This document shows positions 8,925-17,676 of a DNA stretch of 49,255 nt, piece by piece. The stretch is from Clostridia bacterium (GTDB lineage: Bacteria > Bacillota > Clostridia > Oscillospirales > CAG-272). The stretch is taken from contig JAFUKI010000059.1 in the NCBI GenBank assembly GCA_017467815.1, positions 1-49,255 of the forward strand, written 5' to 3'. Numbering within the stretch: the first letter of the stretch is position 1; each line of letters begins with the position of its first letter. The notes below the pieces were generated by a model. It was not told where the DNA came from. It worked only from the letters and a program-made list of their open reading frames with translations, and did no database searches. The position numbers and the translations under genes are program-made.

Positions 8925-9707
8925 TCAAACTCCTTGTTTCCCGATAGAACGGAAACGATCATAACGCTTCTGAAGAAGTTCAGAATCCTCTTCAAGCTGC
9001 CCGATGGTCTGGGAAAGCATTTTTTTCATTTCTGTGTAAAAAGATTCTTCTCCGATATTCTTTTCCGGAATGATCTTTTCGATAACACCCAGGGTTTTGG
9101 CATCTTCCGCTGTGAGCTTGAGACTGACAGCTGCCGCTTCCGCACGGGTGGGATCCTTCCAGAGTATGCTGGCACATCCTTCCGGAGAAATTACGGAATA
9201 TACCGCATTCTGCAGCATCCATACTTCATCCGCTACCGCAAGAGCCAGCGCACCGCCGCTTCCGCCTTCCCCGATAAGTACGGAGATAATGGGGACGCAT
9301 AAAGTGGACATTTCCATCAGGTTTTCCGCAATGGCAAGTCCCTGACCCCGTTCTTCGGCACTGATACCGCAGTAGGCGCCGGAGGTATCTACAAAACAGA
9401 TAATGGGCCGTCCGAATTTTTCAGCCTGTTTCATCAGCCGCAGTGCTTTGCGGTATCCTTCTGGATGGGGCGCACCGGAATTCCGGCTGGCTCTCTCTCT
9501 GGCAGTGTGTCCTTTTTCAATGGCGATTACCGTAACGGGTTTGTCATCCAGACGGGCAATGCCGCCCACCACTGCCTGGTCATCTCCGAAACGTCTGTCT
9601 CCGTGGAGTGCAAAGAAATCTTCAAATATATTGGAAATATAGTCATTTCCGGTAGGACGCTTGTTGTCCCGCGCCATTTTTACCCGTTCATAAGGTGATT
9701 GCGTCAT
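8925..9707 (-). CDS. accA: Acetyl-CoA carboxylase carboxyltransferase subunit alpha
   Basis: This is half of the carboxyltransferase that moves CO2 from biotin to acetyl-CoA to give malonyl-CoA. The 260 residues are shorter than the roughly 320 of E. coli AccA but normal for Firmicutes, which lack the N-terminal extension. Diagnostic segments are [53 protein letters not shown] and [15 protein letters not shown]. Its ATG overlaps accD's stop by four bases (ATGA), implying coupled, equimolar synthesis of the two subunits. Confidence 0.96.
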   Translation of the reverse strand: MTQSPYERVKMARDNKRPTGNDYISNIFEDFFALHGDRRFGDDQAVVGGIARLDDKPVTVIAIEKGHTARERASRNSGAPHPEGYRKALRLMKQAEKFGRPIICFVDTSGAYCGISAEERGQGLAIAENLMEMSTLCVPIISVLIGEGGSGGALALAVADEVWMLQNAVYSVISPEGCASILWKDPTRAEAAAVSLKLTAEDAKTLGVIEKIIPEKNIGEESFYTEMKKMLSQTIGQLEEDSELLQKRYDRFRSIGKQGV

Positions 9708-10564
9708 TCTTTCTGACCTCCGTTGTGGATACGTAAAAGGGAAGCAATGGTTTCAACCTGTTCACGGCGATGTACAATGGCGTCGATAAAACCGTGCTCC
9801 AAAACAAATTCAGCTTTCTGGAAACCTTTTGGCAGGGCCTTTCTGGTGGTCTGTTCAATGACTCTGGCACCGGCGAAACCCACGACAGCACCCGGTTCGG
9901 CAATGAGAATATCTCCCTCCATGGCAAAGCTGGCAGTAACACCGCCCGTTGTGGGATCGGTCAGTACCGTCAGATAGAATAATCCGGCGTCACTGTGGCG
10001 TTTTACCGCTGCACTGACTTTTGCCATCTGCATCAGAGAAATCAAACCTTCCTGCATTCTCGCTCCGCCGGAAACGGTAAAGCCGACTACGGGGAGACGG
10101 TTTTCCGCAGCATATTCGAAAAGGGAAGTGATCCTCTCTCCCACCGCGCTGCCCATGCTGCCCATCATGAAGTAGGGCTCCATAACAAACAAACAGCATT
10201 CCTCGCCGCCGATTCTGGTTCTTCCGCAGATAACGGCTTCTTCCTCACCGCTGGCATTCCGGACGGTTTCCAGCTTGTCCTGATAGCCGGGGAAGAACAG
10301 GGGATCGGCAGAGTGAATATCCGAAAACAGTTCCGTAAAACTGCCTTTATCCGTCAGAATGTGGATACGTTGTCTGGCTTTCATGCGGAAATGGTGACCG
10401 CAGGCGCAGGTGAGCTGGTCTGCCCACAATTTGCTGAGAGGAATGGATTTATGACAGTTGGGACAGGTCTTTTCGGGTTCGCCGGAATCCTGCTGTACAG
10501 GCGCCGCGGCTCTTCCGCCCGATTCCAGTTCATTTTTCGGTTTTAAAAATTGCAGAAATGCCAT
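9704..10564 (-). CDS. accD: Acetyl-CoA carboxylase carboxyltransferase subunit beta
   Basis: The 286-residue partner of AccA has an N-terminal four-Cys zinc ribbon, CPNCHKSI followed by CACGHHF (about residues 34-58). The crotonase-fold carboxyltransferase domain includes [46 protein letters not shown] and [12 protein letters not shown]. It lies between accC (2-nt gap) and accA (4-nt overlap) in the leftward fab/acc operon. Confidence 0.96.
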   Translation of the reverse strand: MAFLQFLKPKNELESGGRAAAPVQQDSGEPEKTCPNCHKSIPLSKLWADQLTCACGHHFRMKARQRIHILTDKGSFTELFSDIHSADPLFFPGYQDKLETVRNASGEEEAVICGRTRIGGEECCLFVMEPYFMMGSMGSAVGERITSLFEYAAENRLPVVGFTVSGGARMQEGLISLMQMAKVSAAVKRHSDAGLFYLTVLTDPTTGGVTASFAMEGDILIAEPGAVVGFAGARVIEQTTRKALPKGFQKAEFVLEHGFIDAIVHRREQVETIASLLRIHNGGQKE

Positions 10565-10566
10565 AA

Positions 10567-11874
10567 TTATCGGCCTCCCATAAATGTCAGATCGTAGGTT
10601 CCGGACATAAACCGGTCATCGCTGATGAGTCGGAGCTGTTCTTCAATATTGGTGGGAATTCCTTCCACAACCAATTCGCAAAGCGCCGCTTTCATTTTTC
10701 GCAGCATCTCTTCACGGGTAACCGCCCGGACGACCAGTTTGCCCAGCAGGGAATCGTAGTACGGAGAAACGGTGGTGCCGCCTACCAGATAGGTGTCAAA
10801 CCGTACATTGGGACCGCCGGGAACGTGCAGCAGCTTCAGTGTACCGCAGCCGGCAGCATTGATACGGCATTCCAGCGCAGAACCGTCCAGTTTTACAAAA
10901 TCCTGGGTAAAGGACAGGGGAATTCCCGCCGCAATACGGATCTGCCATTTTACCAGGTCAATTCCCGTCAGCATTTCCGTGACACAGTGTTCCACCTGAA
11001 GCCGTACATTCATCTCCATAAACCAGAAATTGTCATTCCGGTCGTACAGAAATTCCAGCGTACCTGCACCTACATACCCGATCTGCTTGACCGCATGGAT
11101 TACCTTGTCCATGATTTCCCGACGGCGGGCAGGGCTGATGGCAGGGGAGGGTGTTTCTTCGATAAGCTTCTGGTTGTGTCGCTGGAGAGAACAGTCCCTC
11201 TCGCCCAGACATACCACATTCCCGTCTTCATCTGCCAGAATCTGCATTTCAATGTGACGCGCCGGGTATACGTATTTTTCCAGATACAGGGAGCTGTCAC
11301 CGAAAGCGGATAATGCTTCGGCGGCTGCCTGAGGATAGGCTGTTTCAAGTTCGGCAGGGGTTTCGATTTTGCGGATTCCTCTGCCGCCGCCGCCGGAGGA
11401 AGCCTTCAGCATAACGGGATATCCGATTCTTTCGGCTTCCTGTTTTGCCTGCTGAATCCCCGTCAGACATTTTGTACCGGGAATAACCTGCAGACCGGCT
11501 GCTTCCATGGTTTCCTTGAGGAGCGCTTTGTCGCTCAGGTTTTCCATACTTTCCGGGGAGGGTCCTATGAATACCACACCGTTTTTCTGGCACAGTCTGG
11601 CAAAGGAGGCGTTTTCCGACAGAAAGCCGTAACCGGGATGGATAGCCTGCGCACCGGTCATTGCCGCAACGGAAAGAATATGCTCCGTATGGAGATAACT
11701 GTTTGCGGCTTCAGCCGGACCGATGCAGTAGCTTTCATCCGCCAGTGCAGCGTGCAGACAGCCTTCGTCGGCTTCGGAATACACGGCCACCGTGGCAATA
11801 CCCATTTCTTTGCAGGCACGGATGATGCGTACAGCAATTTCACCGCGGTTGGCTATGAGAATTTTTGAAAACAT
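10567..11874 (-). CDS. accC: Biotin carboxylase subunit of acetyl-CoA carboxylase
   Basis: This ATP-grasp enzyme carboxylates the biotin on AccB. The 435 residues are slightly under the usual 445-450. It begins MFSKILIANRGEIAVRIIRA. HPGYGFLSENASFA, the glycine-rich ATP loop SSGGGGRGIRK, GERDCSLQRHNQK and FMEMNVRLQVEHCVTEM (usually EMNTRIQVEHPVTE) cover the ATP and biotin sites. Upstream fabZ ends 3 nt before it. Confidence 0.96.
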   Translation of the reverse strand: MFSKILIANRGEIAVRIIRACKEMGIATVAVYSEADEGCLHAALADESYCIGPAEAANSYLHTEHILSVAAMTGAQAIHPGYGFLSENASFARLCQKNGVVFIGPSPESMENLSDKALLKETMEAAGLQVIPGTKCLTGIQQAKQEAERIGYPVMLKASSGGGGRGIRKIETPAELETAYPQAAAEALSAFGDSSLYLEKYVYPARHIEMQILADEDGNVVCLGERDCSLQRHNQKLIEETPSPAISPARRREIMDKVIHAVKQIGYVGAGTLEFLYDRNDNFWFMEMNVRLQVEHCVTEMLTGIDLVKWQIRIAAGIPLSFTQDFVKLDGSALECRINAAGCGTLKLLHVPGGPNVRFDTYLVGGTTVSPYYDSLLGKLVVRAVTREEMLRKMKAALCELVVEGIPTNIEEQLRLISDDRFMSGTYDLTFMGGR

Positions 11875-11877
11875 TTC

Positions 11878-12294
11878 TTATGCTCCTGTGATGACAAATG
11901 AGAATTCTGCCGTAACACATACTTTACCGCCGACAGTGGCTTTTCCTTCGGCAAAATAGAAGGGATGCTTCGCACGGGTGATATGGCATCTGGTTTCGAT
12001 GGTGTCACCGGGGACAACCGGCGCGCGGAAACGTACCTTATCCAGACCGGCGTACATGGGAATTGTCCCTTCCTTCATGGAATCCGTCAGAAGAACGCAG
12101 GCGGACTGCGCGAGGATCTCACACAGGATCACACCCGGCACCACAGGTTTGGCGGGAAAATGTCCCTTCAGGAAGAACTCATCCCCTAGTACATAATATT
12201 TACCCACTGCTTCCTCGCCTTCTTTGTCCACAGAATCCAGCAGAAGCATATTGTCTCTGTGGGGAAGCAGCTGCATCAGTTGTTCTTTATCCAT
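11878..12294 (-). CDS. fabZ: 3-Hydroxyacyl-ACP dehydratase
   Basis: This hot-dog-fold dehydratase converts 3-hydroxyacyl-ACP to trans-2-enoyl-ACP. The 138-residue length is typical. GHFPAKPVVPGVILCE (about residues 43-58) carries the catalytic His and the following helix with its acidic residue. LLPHRDNMLLLDSV is the N-terminal family signature. It sits between accB and accC, as in many Firmicutes clusters, and is spaced 1 nt from accB. Confidence 0.95.
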   Translation of the reverse strand: MDKEQLMQLLPHRDNMLLLDSVDKEGEEAVGKYYVLGDEFFLKGHFPAKPVVPGVILCEILAQSACVLLTDSMKEGTIPMYAGLDKVRFRAPVVPGDTIETRCHITRAKHPFYFAEGKATVGGKVCVTAEFSFVITGA

Positions 12295-12295
12295 C

Positions 12296-12736
12296 TTACA
12301 CCTTTTTCAAGCGGAATAGCTCAGCACCGTAATCCACAACCTGCCCGTTCTTTACGCAGATTTCCGAGATCACGCCATCCTGTTCCGCAGTGATTTCATT
12401 CATAAGCTTCATAGATTCAATAATACACAGCACATCCCCTTTTTTCACGGTATCACCGGTGTGTACAAAAGGTTCTCTGTCTTCCGCGGGTGCGGCATAG
12501 AACACACCGACCATGGGGGAACGGATAACGGCTGTGTCGCTGATCTGAGGGGCGGGGACAGCTTCTGCTGCGGGAGCTGCCTGGGGTAAGACCTGTACGG
12601 CAGGAACGGCAGGCGCAGCGGAGGCGGCACGTTCCAGACGGATTACGGTATTTTCTTCGGTAATTTCCAGTCCGGTGAGACCGAATTCTGCCATAAGACC
12701 GGCATATTTACGGATGGTGGATTCTTTCATTTTCAT
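12296..12736 (-). CDS. accB: Biotin carboxyl carrier protein of acetyl-CoA carboxylase
   Basis: The 146-residue protein has a helical N-terminus, an Ala/Pro-rich linker (about residues 38-65) and a C-terminal biotinyl domain. The biotinylation site is ESMKLMNEI, with Lys110 as the modified residue; the usual motif is EAMKM or EAMKL. ATG 12736 overlaps fabF's stop as ATGA. A second in-frame ATG at 12730 has better spacing to AGAAAGG and is an equal candidate. It must be biotinylated by BirA, which is not in the window. Confidence 0.94.
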   Translation of the reverse strand: MKMKESTIRKYAGLMAEFGLTGLEITEENTVIRLERAASAAPAVPAVQVLPQAAPAAEAVPAPQISDTAVIRSPMVGVFYAAPAEDREPFVHTGDTVKKGDVLCIIESMKLMNEITAEQDGVISEICVKNGQVVDYGAELFRLKKV

Positions 12737-13974
12737 ACCTTTCTGAATGCCAGACAAGCGTTGTGACCGCCGAAACCGAGGGAGTTGGAAAGGGCCAGAT
12801 CCGCATCGACTTTCACTGCTTCACCCGGAATATAGTTAAGGTCACAGGTGGGGTCGGCTTCTTTGAGATTGATGGTGGGAGGGAGGATACCGTTCTGCAG
12901 TGCGAGTACACAAGCAATAGCTTCCACAGCACCTGCCGCGCCCAGCATATGACCGGTCATGGATTTGGTGGAGCTGATGTATGCTCTGCGTGCCGCTTCT
13001 TCGCCCATTGCGCTCTTGATGGCAGCGGTTTCCGTGGGATCGTTCATGGGTGTGCCGGTACCGTGGGCGTTGACATAAACAACATCGGAAACCTTATATC
13101 CGGCTTCGTTCATTGCCTGTACCATGGCTCTGGCACCGCCTTTTGCTTCCGGATGAGGAGAAGTAATGTGATATGCGTCACAGGTGGAGCCGTAACCGCA
13201 GATTTCACCGTAGATCTTCGCACCGCGGGCAACGGCATGGTCGTATTCTTCCAGAATCAATGCACCGGCACCTTCACCGATGACAAATCCGCCTCTGCGC
13301 TTATCGAAGGGCAGGGAAGCGGCATCGGGATCTTCGGATACGGACAGTGCCTGCATATTGATAAACCCGGCAACACCCGTAGCGGCAATGGCAGCTTCCG
13401 CACCGCCGGCAATCATAGCATCCGCATAACCGTGACGGATGGCGCGATAGGCTTCCCCAATGGCGTTGGAACCGGAAGCACAGGCTGTCACTGCCGGCAG
13501 AGCCGCACCTTCACAGCCGAAACGGATGGCAATCATACCGGCAGCCATGTTGGGAATCATCATGGGTACAAACAGAGGAGAAACTCTGCGGGGACCCTTC
13601 TGCATGAGTTTGGTGTGTTCAATTTCAAATGTCTGAATACCGCCGATACCTGCGCCGAAGTATACGCCGAAGCGTTCCGGATCAATCCTGCCCAGAATGC
13701 CGCTGTCTTCCACTGCCTGGGAGGATGCGGCAAGCGCAAAACGGGTGTACGGGTCGGTACGGAGGATCTCGCTTTTGTCCATGTACTGCGCAGGATCAAA
13801 ATCCTTGACTTCCGCCGCCAGCTTTGCTTTGTAATCAGCGGTGTCGAACTGTGTAATGGGAGCAATGCCGTTTTTACCTGCCAGCAGTCCTTTCCAGTAC
13901 GCTTCGATTGTATTACCAATGGGTGTTACAGCACCGAGACCGGTGACAACTACCCGATGAATCTTCATTTCCAA
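12733..13974 (-). CDS. fabF: 3-Oxoacyl-ACP synthase II
   Basis: This condensing enzyme elongates acyl-ACP with malonyl-ACP. The Cys-His-His triad is visible: TACASGSN (Cys165), VNAHGTGTPMNDPTE and KSMTGHMLGAAGA. A TTG start at 13974 is proposed because AAAGGAGA lies 7 nt upstream. The alternative ATG 13968 is two codons later. That gives 413 residues, standard for FabF. The 5'-most in-frame ATG (14010) lies before the RBS and would overlap fabG. It is the only ketoacyl synthase gene seen here; no fabH is present. Confidence 0.95.
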   Translation of the reverse strand: MEMKIHRVVVTGLGAVTPIGNTIEAYWKGLLAGKNGIAPITQFDTADYKAKLAAEVKDFDPAQYMDKSEILRTDPYTRFALAASSQAVEDSGILGRIDPERFGVYFGAGIGGIQTFEIEHTKLMQKGPRRVSPLFVPMMIPNMAAGMIAIRFGCEGAALPAVTACASGSNAIGEAYRAIRHGYADAMIAGGAEAAIAATGVAGFINMQALSVSEDPDAASLPFDKRRGGFVIGEGAGALILEEYDHAVARGAKIYGEICGYGSTCDAYHITSPHPEAKGGARAMVQAMNEAGYKVSDVVYVNAHGTGTPMNDPTETAAIKSAMGEEAARRAYISSTKSMTGHMLGAAGAVEAIACVLALQNGILPPTINLKEADPTCDLNYIPGEAVKVDADLALSNSLGFGGHNACLAFRKV

Positions 13975-14006
13975 TGTTGTATCTCCTTTACAATGATTCC
14001 GACGGA

Positions 14007-14735
14007 TCATATTGCAATGCCGCCGTCGATACGAAGTACTTCGCCTGTGATATATTCAGCACATACCAGATAGGCAACCCCATCCGCTACTTCTTCGGGG
14101 GTACCCATTCTTCCGAGGGGAACGGATGCGAGCAGGGGACTGTCCGCCTGATCTTCGGTCATATCGGTTGCGATAAAACCGGGGGCAACCGCATTGCAGC
14201 GAATTCCCTTGGGTGCCAGTTCTCTGGCGGTGGATTTGGTAAGACCGATCAGCCCTGCTTTGGAGGCGGAGTAGTTCGCCTGTCCCGCATTGCCCATAAT
14301 ACCGGCAACGGAGCTGATGTTGATGATAACCCCGGCTTTCTGACGGAGAAAAAGACCGGTACAATGGCGGATCATGTTGAACGCGCCTTTCAGATTGGTG
14401 TCGATAACGCTGTCGAAATCTTCTTCACGCATCATGGCGAGAAGTCCGTCCCTGGTGATACCGGCGTTGTTGATGAGAATATGAGCTGTGCCGAAATCCC
14501 CTTTGATTTTCGCTACCGTTTCCTTGGCAGCGTTGAAATCTGCCACATTGCACTGATAAGCCAATGCCTTTACACCGTACTGTTCCGTGCATTTCCGGCA
14601 TACATTTTCAGCTGCTTCGGTGTTTCCGGCGTACAGAATGGCAACATCTGCCCCAAGGGAGGCGAGTTTTTCCGCAATAGCAGCACCGATACCACGGGAA
14701 CCGCCGGTGATGACGGCTGTGCGACCTTTTAACAT
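14007..14735 (-). CDS. fabG: 3-Oxoacyl-ACP reductase
   Basis: This NADPH-dependent short-chain dehydrogenase reduces 3-oxoacyl-ACP. The 242-residue protein has the cofactor motif TGGSRGIG (residues 10-17), NNAG (89-92) and the catalytic set Ser141, Tyr155 and Lys159 in YSASK. The C-terminus LRIDGGIAI is typical of FabG. Its start overlaps the fabD stop by 7 nt. Confidence 0.95.
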   Translation of the reverse strand: MLKGRTAVITGGSRGIGAAIAEKLASLGADVAILYAGNTEAAENVCRKCTEQYGVKALAYQCNVADFNAAKETVAKIKGDFGTAHILINNAGITRDGLLAMMREEDFDSVIDTNLKGAFNMIRHCTGLFLRQKAGVIINISSVAGIMGNAGQANYSASKAGLIGLTKSTARELAPKGIRCNAVAPGFIATDMTEDQADSPLLASVPLGRMGTPEEVADGVAYLVCAEYITGEVLRIDGGIAI

Positions 14736-15637
14736 ACTGCTGCCTCCGCGAGAATTTTGTTCATATCTGCTGTAGTGTAAACCTTTACATCACTGCTGAT
14801 TCTGCCTACCAGACCGCTTATGGTCTTTCCGGGACCGATTTCAATAAAGGTGTCGATACCGGCGTCGATCATGTTCTGTACGATTTTTGCAAAGCGTACG
14901 GGGGAGGCAATCTGTTTGGCAAGAAGTTCGGTGATGTTTTCACCGTAAGGCTCTGCGGTAACATCCGAATATACGGGGATGGCAGGAGCGGCGAAATCAA
15001 CACTTTCCAGAACTTTTTCAAAAGATTCAGAGGCGGATACCATATAGGGAGAATGGAACGCACCGTTGACTTTCAGGGGAAGCGCACGTCCTCCGGCAGC
15101 CTTCACCGCCGCGGCAAATGCGTCCATTTCCTCTGCAGCACCTGCTACGGAAACCTGTCCGGGACAGTTGTAATTCACCGGATACATATGGGTAAATCCA
15201 CTGCAGATTTCTTCCACTTTTTCATCGGTCAGCTTGACAACGGCAGCCATAGCGGTGTCGGCAGCTTCAGCCGCCTGCTGCATCAGTTCACCGCGTCTGC
15301 AGACCAGATTGAAACCTGTTCCTTCATCCACCATACCGGCAAAGGTCACAGCGGCAACTTCTCCGAGGGAGAATCCCGCAGTGCATTCCGGTACGATTCC
15401 GTGTTCTTTCAGTACGGATGCCGCCGCCAGTTCATATGCGAACAGACAGGGCTGTGTGTTTTTTGTTATTTTCAATTCTTCCGCAGTGCCGGAAAAACAC
15501 TGGGCGGAAGTGCCGGGACGGATGGCATCCAGCCGGGCAAATACTGCGGATGCAATAGGATACGTATTGGCAAGATCCTGTCCCATGCCGGGGAACTGAT
15601 CGCCCTGACCGGCAAAAATAAAGGCTATTCTACCCAT
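14729..15637 (-). CDS. fabD: Malonyl-CoA:ACP transacylase
   Basis: It loads malonyl groups onto ACP. The 302-residue protein starts with IAFIFAGQGDQFPGMGQDL. The nucleophile motif is GFSLGE (Ser90), where most family members have GHSLGE, so the residue before Ser is Phe instead of His. VNGAFHSPYM carries the second catalytic His. It overlaps the fabK stop by 13 nt and fabG's start by 7 nt. Confidence 0.95.
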   Translation of the reverse strand: MGRIAFIFAGQGDQFPGMGQDLANTYPIASAVFARLDAIRPGTSAQCFSGTAEELKITKNTQPCLFAYELAAASVLKEHGIVPECTAGFSLGEVAAVTFAGMVDEGTGFNLVCRRGELMQQAAEAADTAMAAVVKLTDEKVEEICSGFTHMYPVNYNCPGQVSVAGAAEEMDAFAAAVKAAGGRALPLKVNGAFHSPYMVSASESFEKVLESVDFAAPAIPVYSDVTAEPYGENITELLAKQIASPVRFAKIVQNMIDAGIDTFIEIGPGKTISGLVGRISSDVKVYTTADMNKILAEAAVC

Positions 15638-16569
15638 TCCGATGCCCTCCGTAATACCTGTTCCGCTTCAGCGGTGATTTCCGATAAAATTTCAGCGGCA
15701 GGCTGTTCTTTCTTTACCATTGCGGCACACTGACCGGCTAAGAAGCATCCTTTTTCCAGATCCCCTTCCTGTACAGCAAGTCTGAGTGCGCCGGTACCCA
15801 GTGCTTCCAGGGCTTCATCGGACGCGCCGCCGAATTCCGCTTTTGTATATTCTCTGGCAAAGGTTGTGCGCAGACTGCGTACGGGATGACCGAGCCGCTT
15901 GCCGGTAACAGCAGTACACAGATCCGTTGCTTTCAGAATTTTTTCTTTATAAGTAGGATGGATGGAGCATTCTTCCGCGCTGAGGAAACGGGTGCCCATC
16001 TGAACGCCGCACGCACCCAGCATGAATGCCGCCGCCATCTGACGACCGTCCGCGATACCGCCGGCTGCCAGTACGGGAAGATGGGTGGCATCGCAGATCT
16101 GGGGAACCAGAACCATGGTGTTCAGTTCGCCGATATGTCCGCCGCTTTCGCCGCCTTCCGCGATCAAGGCAGATGCGCCCTGACGGGTCATCAGTTTTGC
16201 CATGGCTACGGATGCCACAACGGGGATCACCTTGCTGCCGGCTTCTTTCCACATAGCCATGTATTTGGCAGGATTACCGGCGCCGGTTGTGATTACTTCC
16301 ACTTTTGCTTCCGCCGCCGCTTTTGCCACTTCATCTACAAAAGGACTGAGCAGCATGATGTTCAGTCCGATGGGTTTATCTGTAAGAGAACGAGCGATAC
16401 GAATCTGCTCATTTACATAATCGGCAGGTGCATTGCCGGCTGCGATAATACCAAGACCGCCGCCTTCGGAAACAGCTGCCGCGAGTTTTCCATCGGCGAT
16501 CCAGGCCATCCCACCTTGGAAAATGGGATAGCGGATGCCGAGCATTTCACAAAGAACTGACTTGATCAT
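15625..16569 (-). CDS. fabK: Enoyl-ACP reductase II (flavoprotein)
   Basis: This FMN-dependent, NAD(P)H-using enoyl-ACP reductase belongs to the nitronate-monooxygenase-like TIM-barrel family. The 314-residue protein has YPIFQGGMAWIADGKLAAAVSEGGGLGIIA at the N-terminus, then GAGNPAKY, EGGESGGHIG and LAAGGIADGRQMAAAF (phosphate-binding). MGTRFLSAEEC follows. These match FabK rather than the short-chain FabI or FabL. It is the second gene of the operon, 4 nt after acpP. Confidence 0.94.
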   Translation of the reverse strand: MIKSVLCEMLGIRYPIFQGGMAWIADGKLAAAVSEGGGLGIIAAGNAPADYVNEQIRIARSLTDKPIGLNIMLLSPFVDEVAKAAAEAKVEVITTGAGNPAKYMAMWKEAGSKVIPVVASVAMAKLMTRQGASALIAEGGESGGHIGELNTMVLVPQICDATHLPVLAAGGIADGRQMAAAFMLGACGVQMGTRFLSAEECSIHPTYKEKILKATDLCTAVTGKRLGHPVRSLRTTFAREYTKAEFGGASDEALEALGTGALRLAVQEGDLEKGCFLAGQCAAMVKKEQPAAEILSEITAEAEQVLRRASEWVE

Positions 16570-16573
16570 GAAT

Positions 16574-16798
16574 TCATGCCTGTGTCTTTTCGTCGATGAA
16601 CTTTACCAGATCGCCTACGGTTTCCACCTTGCGGTCCAGTTCGATCTCACAGCCGATAGCGTCTTCCAGCTGCATCAGCAGTTCAACGGTGTCCAGGGAA
16701 TCAATACCCAGATCGGAAAAAGTGCTTTCCAGGGTGATTTCCGCAACGTCGCGGTCGGTTCTTTCTGCGATCAGTTTTGCGATAGTTTCGAAATGCAT
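16574..16798 (-). CDS. acpP: Acyl carrier protein
   Basis: The 74-residue acidic four-helix protein has the 4'-phosphopantetheine site GIDSLDTVEL, with Ser34 modified. ATG 16798 is chosen for GGAGG 8 nt upstream. An upstream in-frame start would add 18 non-ACP residues and run into the promoter region. It is the first gene of the leftward fatty-acid operon, so its own 5' region carries the operon's control signals. Confidence 0.95.
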   Translation of the reverse strand: MHFETIAKLIAERTDRDVAEITLESTFSDLGIDSLDTVELLMQLEDAIGCEIELDRKVETVGDLVKFIDEKTQA

Positions 16799-16833
16799 AA
16801 TGGTTTCCTCCGAATAAATTAAGTTTTTTGGAA

Positions 16834-16862
16834 CGTATACAGTATACAACACCGGATGTTCC
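16834..16862 (-). promoter_or_regulatory. Candidate promoter of the fatty-acid operon
   Basis: The inverted repeat GTATAC-A-GTATAC (16835-16847) gives two alternative minus-strand -10 boxes, TATACG (16834-16839) and TATACT (16841-16846). With a 17-bp spacer, the first places the -35 on GGAACA (16857-16862), the operon-proximal unit of the phased array. Neither -35 is consensus, which suits an activated promoter. This is inferred from position only. Confidence 0.4.
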
Positions 16863-16906
16863 CGGAATGTTCCAATACTGTTCCACAGGCGTTCCCGGAT
16901 TTGTCC
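16857..16906 (-). repeat. Five hexamers at exact 11-bp intervals upstream of acpP (probable regulator-binding array)
   Basis: Plus-strand hexamers TGTTCC (16857), TGTTCC (16868), TGTTCC (16879), CGTTCC (16890) and TTGTCC (16901) start exactly 11 bp apart. Read toward acpP they are GGAACA-type direct repeats on one face of the helix, ending 59 bp upstream of the acpP start. The pattern is unlike the FapR (TTAGTACC-type) or FabT palindromes known for Firmicutes fab genes. No regulator gene lies next to it. Confidence 0.7.
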
Positions 16907-17004
16907 GAATTATGAAATCTTTGCAAAACCTGTATGATTTTTCCCATTTGGGTGAAAAAAGGGGATATATAACGTAAGTTTTCGCTGTTATAATCATTTT
17001 TTTA

Positions 17005-17033
17005 TTGTCAAGGGATAAAAGATGTGCTATACT
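17005..17033 (+). promoter_or_regulatory. Promoter of the deacylase gene at 17094
   Basis: -35 TTGTCA (17005-17010), 17-bp spacer, -10 TATACT (17028-17033). Confidence 0.75.
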
Positions 17034-17093
17034 ATAAAAATAAAAGGATATTTTCAAAACGAAATATCCGGAAAATGGAATGAGGATATACAT

Positions 17094-17660
17094 ATGAACA
17101 TAAAAAACACAAGCATGGGCAAACCGGAAGATATGGGAACGCGGCTGGAACGGGAACGCCGCTGTTACGAATTTCTGGACAGCTTTGGCATCGAATACTT
17201 CAGAGTGGATCATGATCCGGCGGATACAATGGAGGACTGCGCCCTGATCGACGGCGAACTGGGGACACGGATGTGCAAGAACCTGTTTCTGTGCAACCGT
17301 CAGCAGACCGATTTTTACCTGCTCATGATCCCCGGCGATAAAGTGTTCAAAACCAAGGATCTCTCCGGACAGCTGGGCACATCCAGACTTTCTTTCGCCG
17401 GTGCGGAATTCATGGAAAAATATCTGGATATCCTGCCCGGTGCCGTAAGTGTGCTTGGGCTGATGAATGACAAGGAGAATAAGGTACGCCTGCTGGTGGA
17501 TGCGGATCTGCTGGCGGACGAATATGTAGGCTGTCATCCCTGCGTGAATACAAGCAGTCTGCGGATCGACCGGAATGTGCTGTTTGACCGGATCGTTCCG
17601 GCAATGTCCCACGATATGACCGTTGTACAGCTTCCCGTATATTCAGCGGAAGAACACTGA
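17094..17660 (+). CDS. Prolyl-tRNA editing (YbaK-domain) deacylase, ProX/PrdX-like
   Basis: The 188-residue protein matches the stand-alone editing domain of the YbaK/INS superfamily, which hydrolyses mischarged tRNA(Pro), typically Ala-tRNA(Pro). Visible family segments are YEFLDSFGIEYFRVDHDPADTMEDC, GTRMCKNLFLCN and LLMIPGDKVFKTKDLS. LGTSRLSFA, VSVLGLMND and CHPCVNTSSLRI follow. ATG 17094 follows GAGGA with good spacing; an in-frame ATG at 17022 lies inside the promoter. It is probably co-transcribed with the zinc-ribbon gene 16 nt downstream. A second, distinct YbaK homologue lies at 37162-37632. Confidence 0.88.
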   Translation: MNIKNTSMGKPEDMGTRLERERRCYEFLDSFGIEYFRVDHDPADTMEDCALIDGELGTRMCKNLFLCNRQQTDFYLLMIPGDKVFKTKDLSGQLGTSRLSFAGAEFMEKYLDILPGAVSVLGLMNDKENKVRLLVDADLLADEYVGCHPCVNTSSLRIDRNVLFDRIVPAMSHDMTVVQLPVYSAEEH

Positions 17661-17676
17661 GAAAGGCGGAATCCAG

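Noticed and set aside
12763..14073. A 436-codon open frame on the plus strand
   Set aside because: It lies wholly antisense to fabF and its flank, has no RBS and no family match; the minus-strand FabF has an intact catalytic triad.
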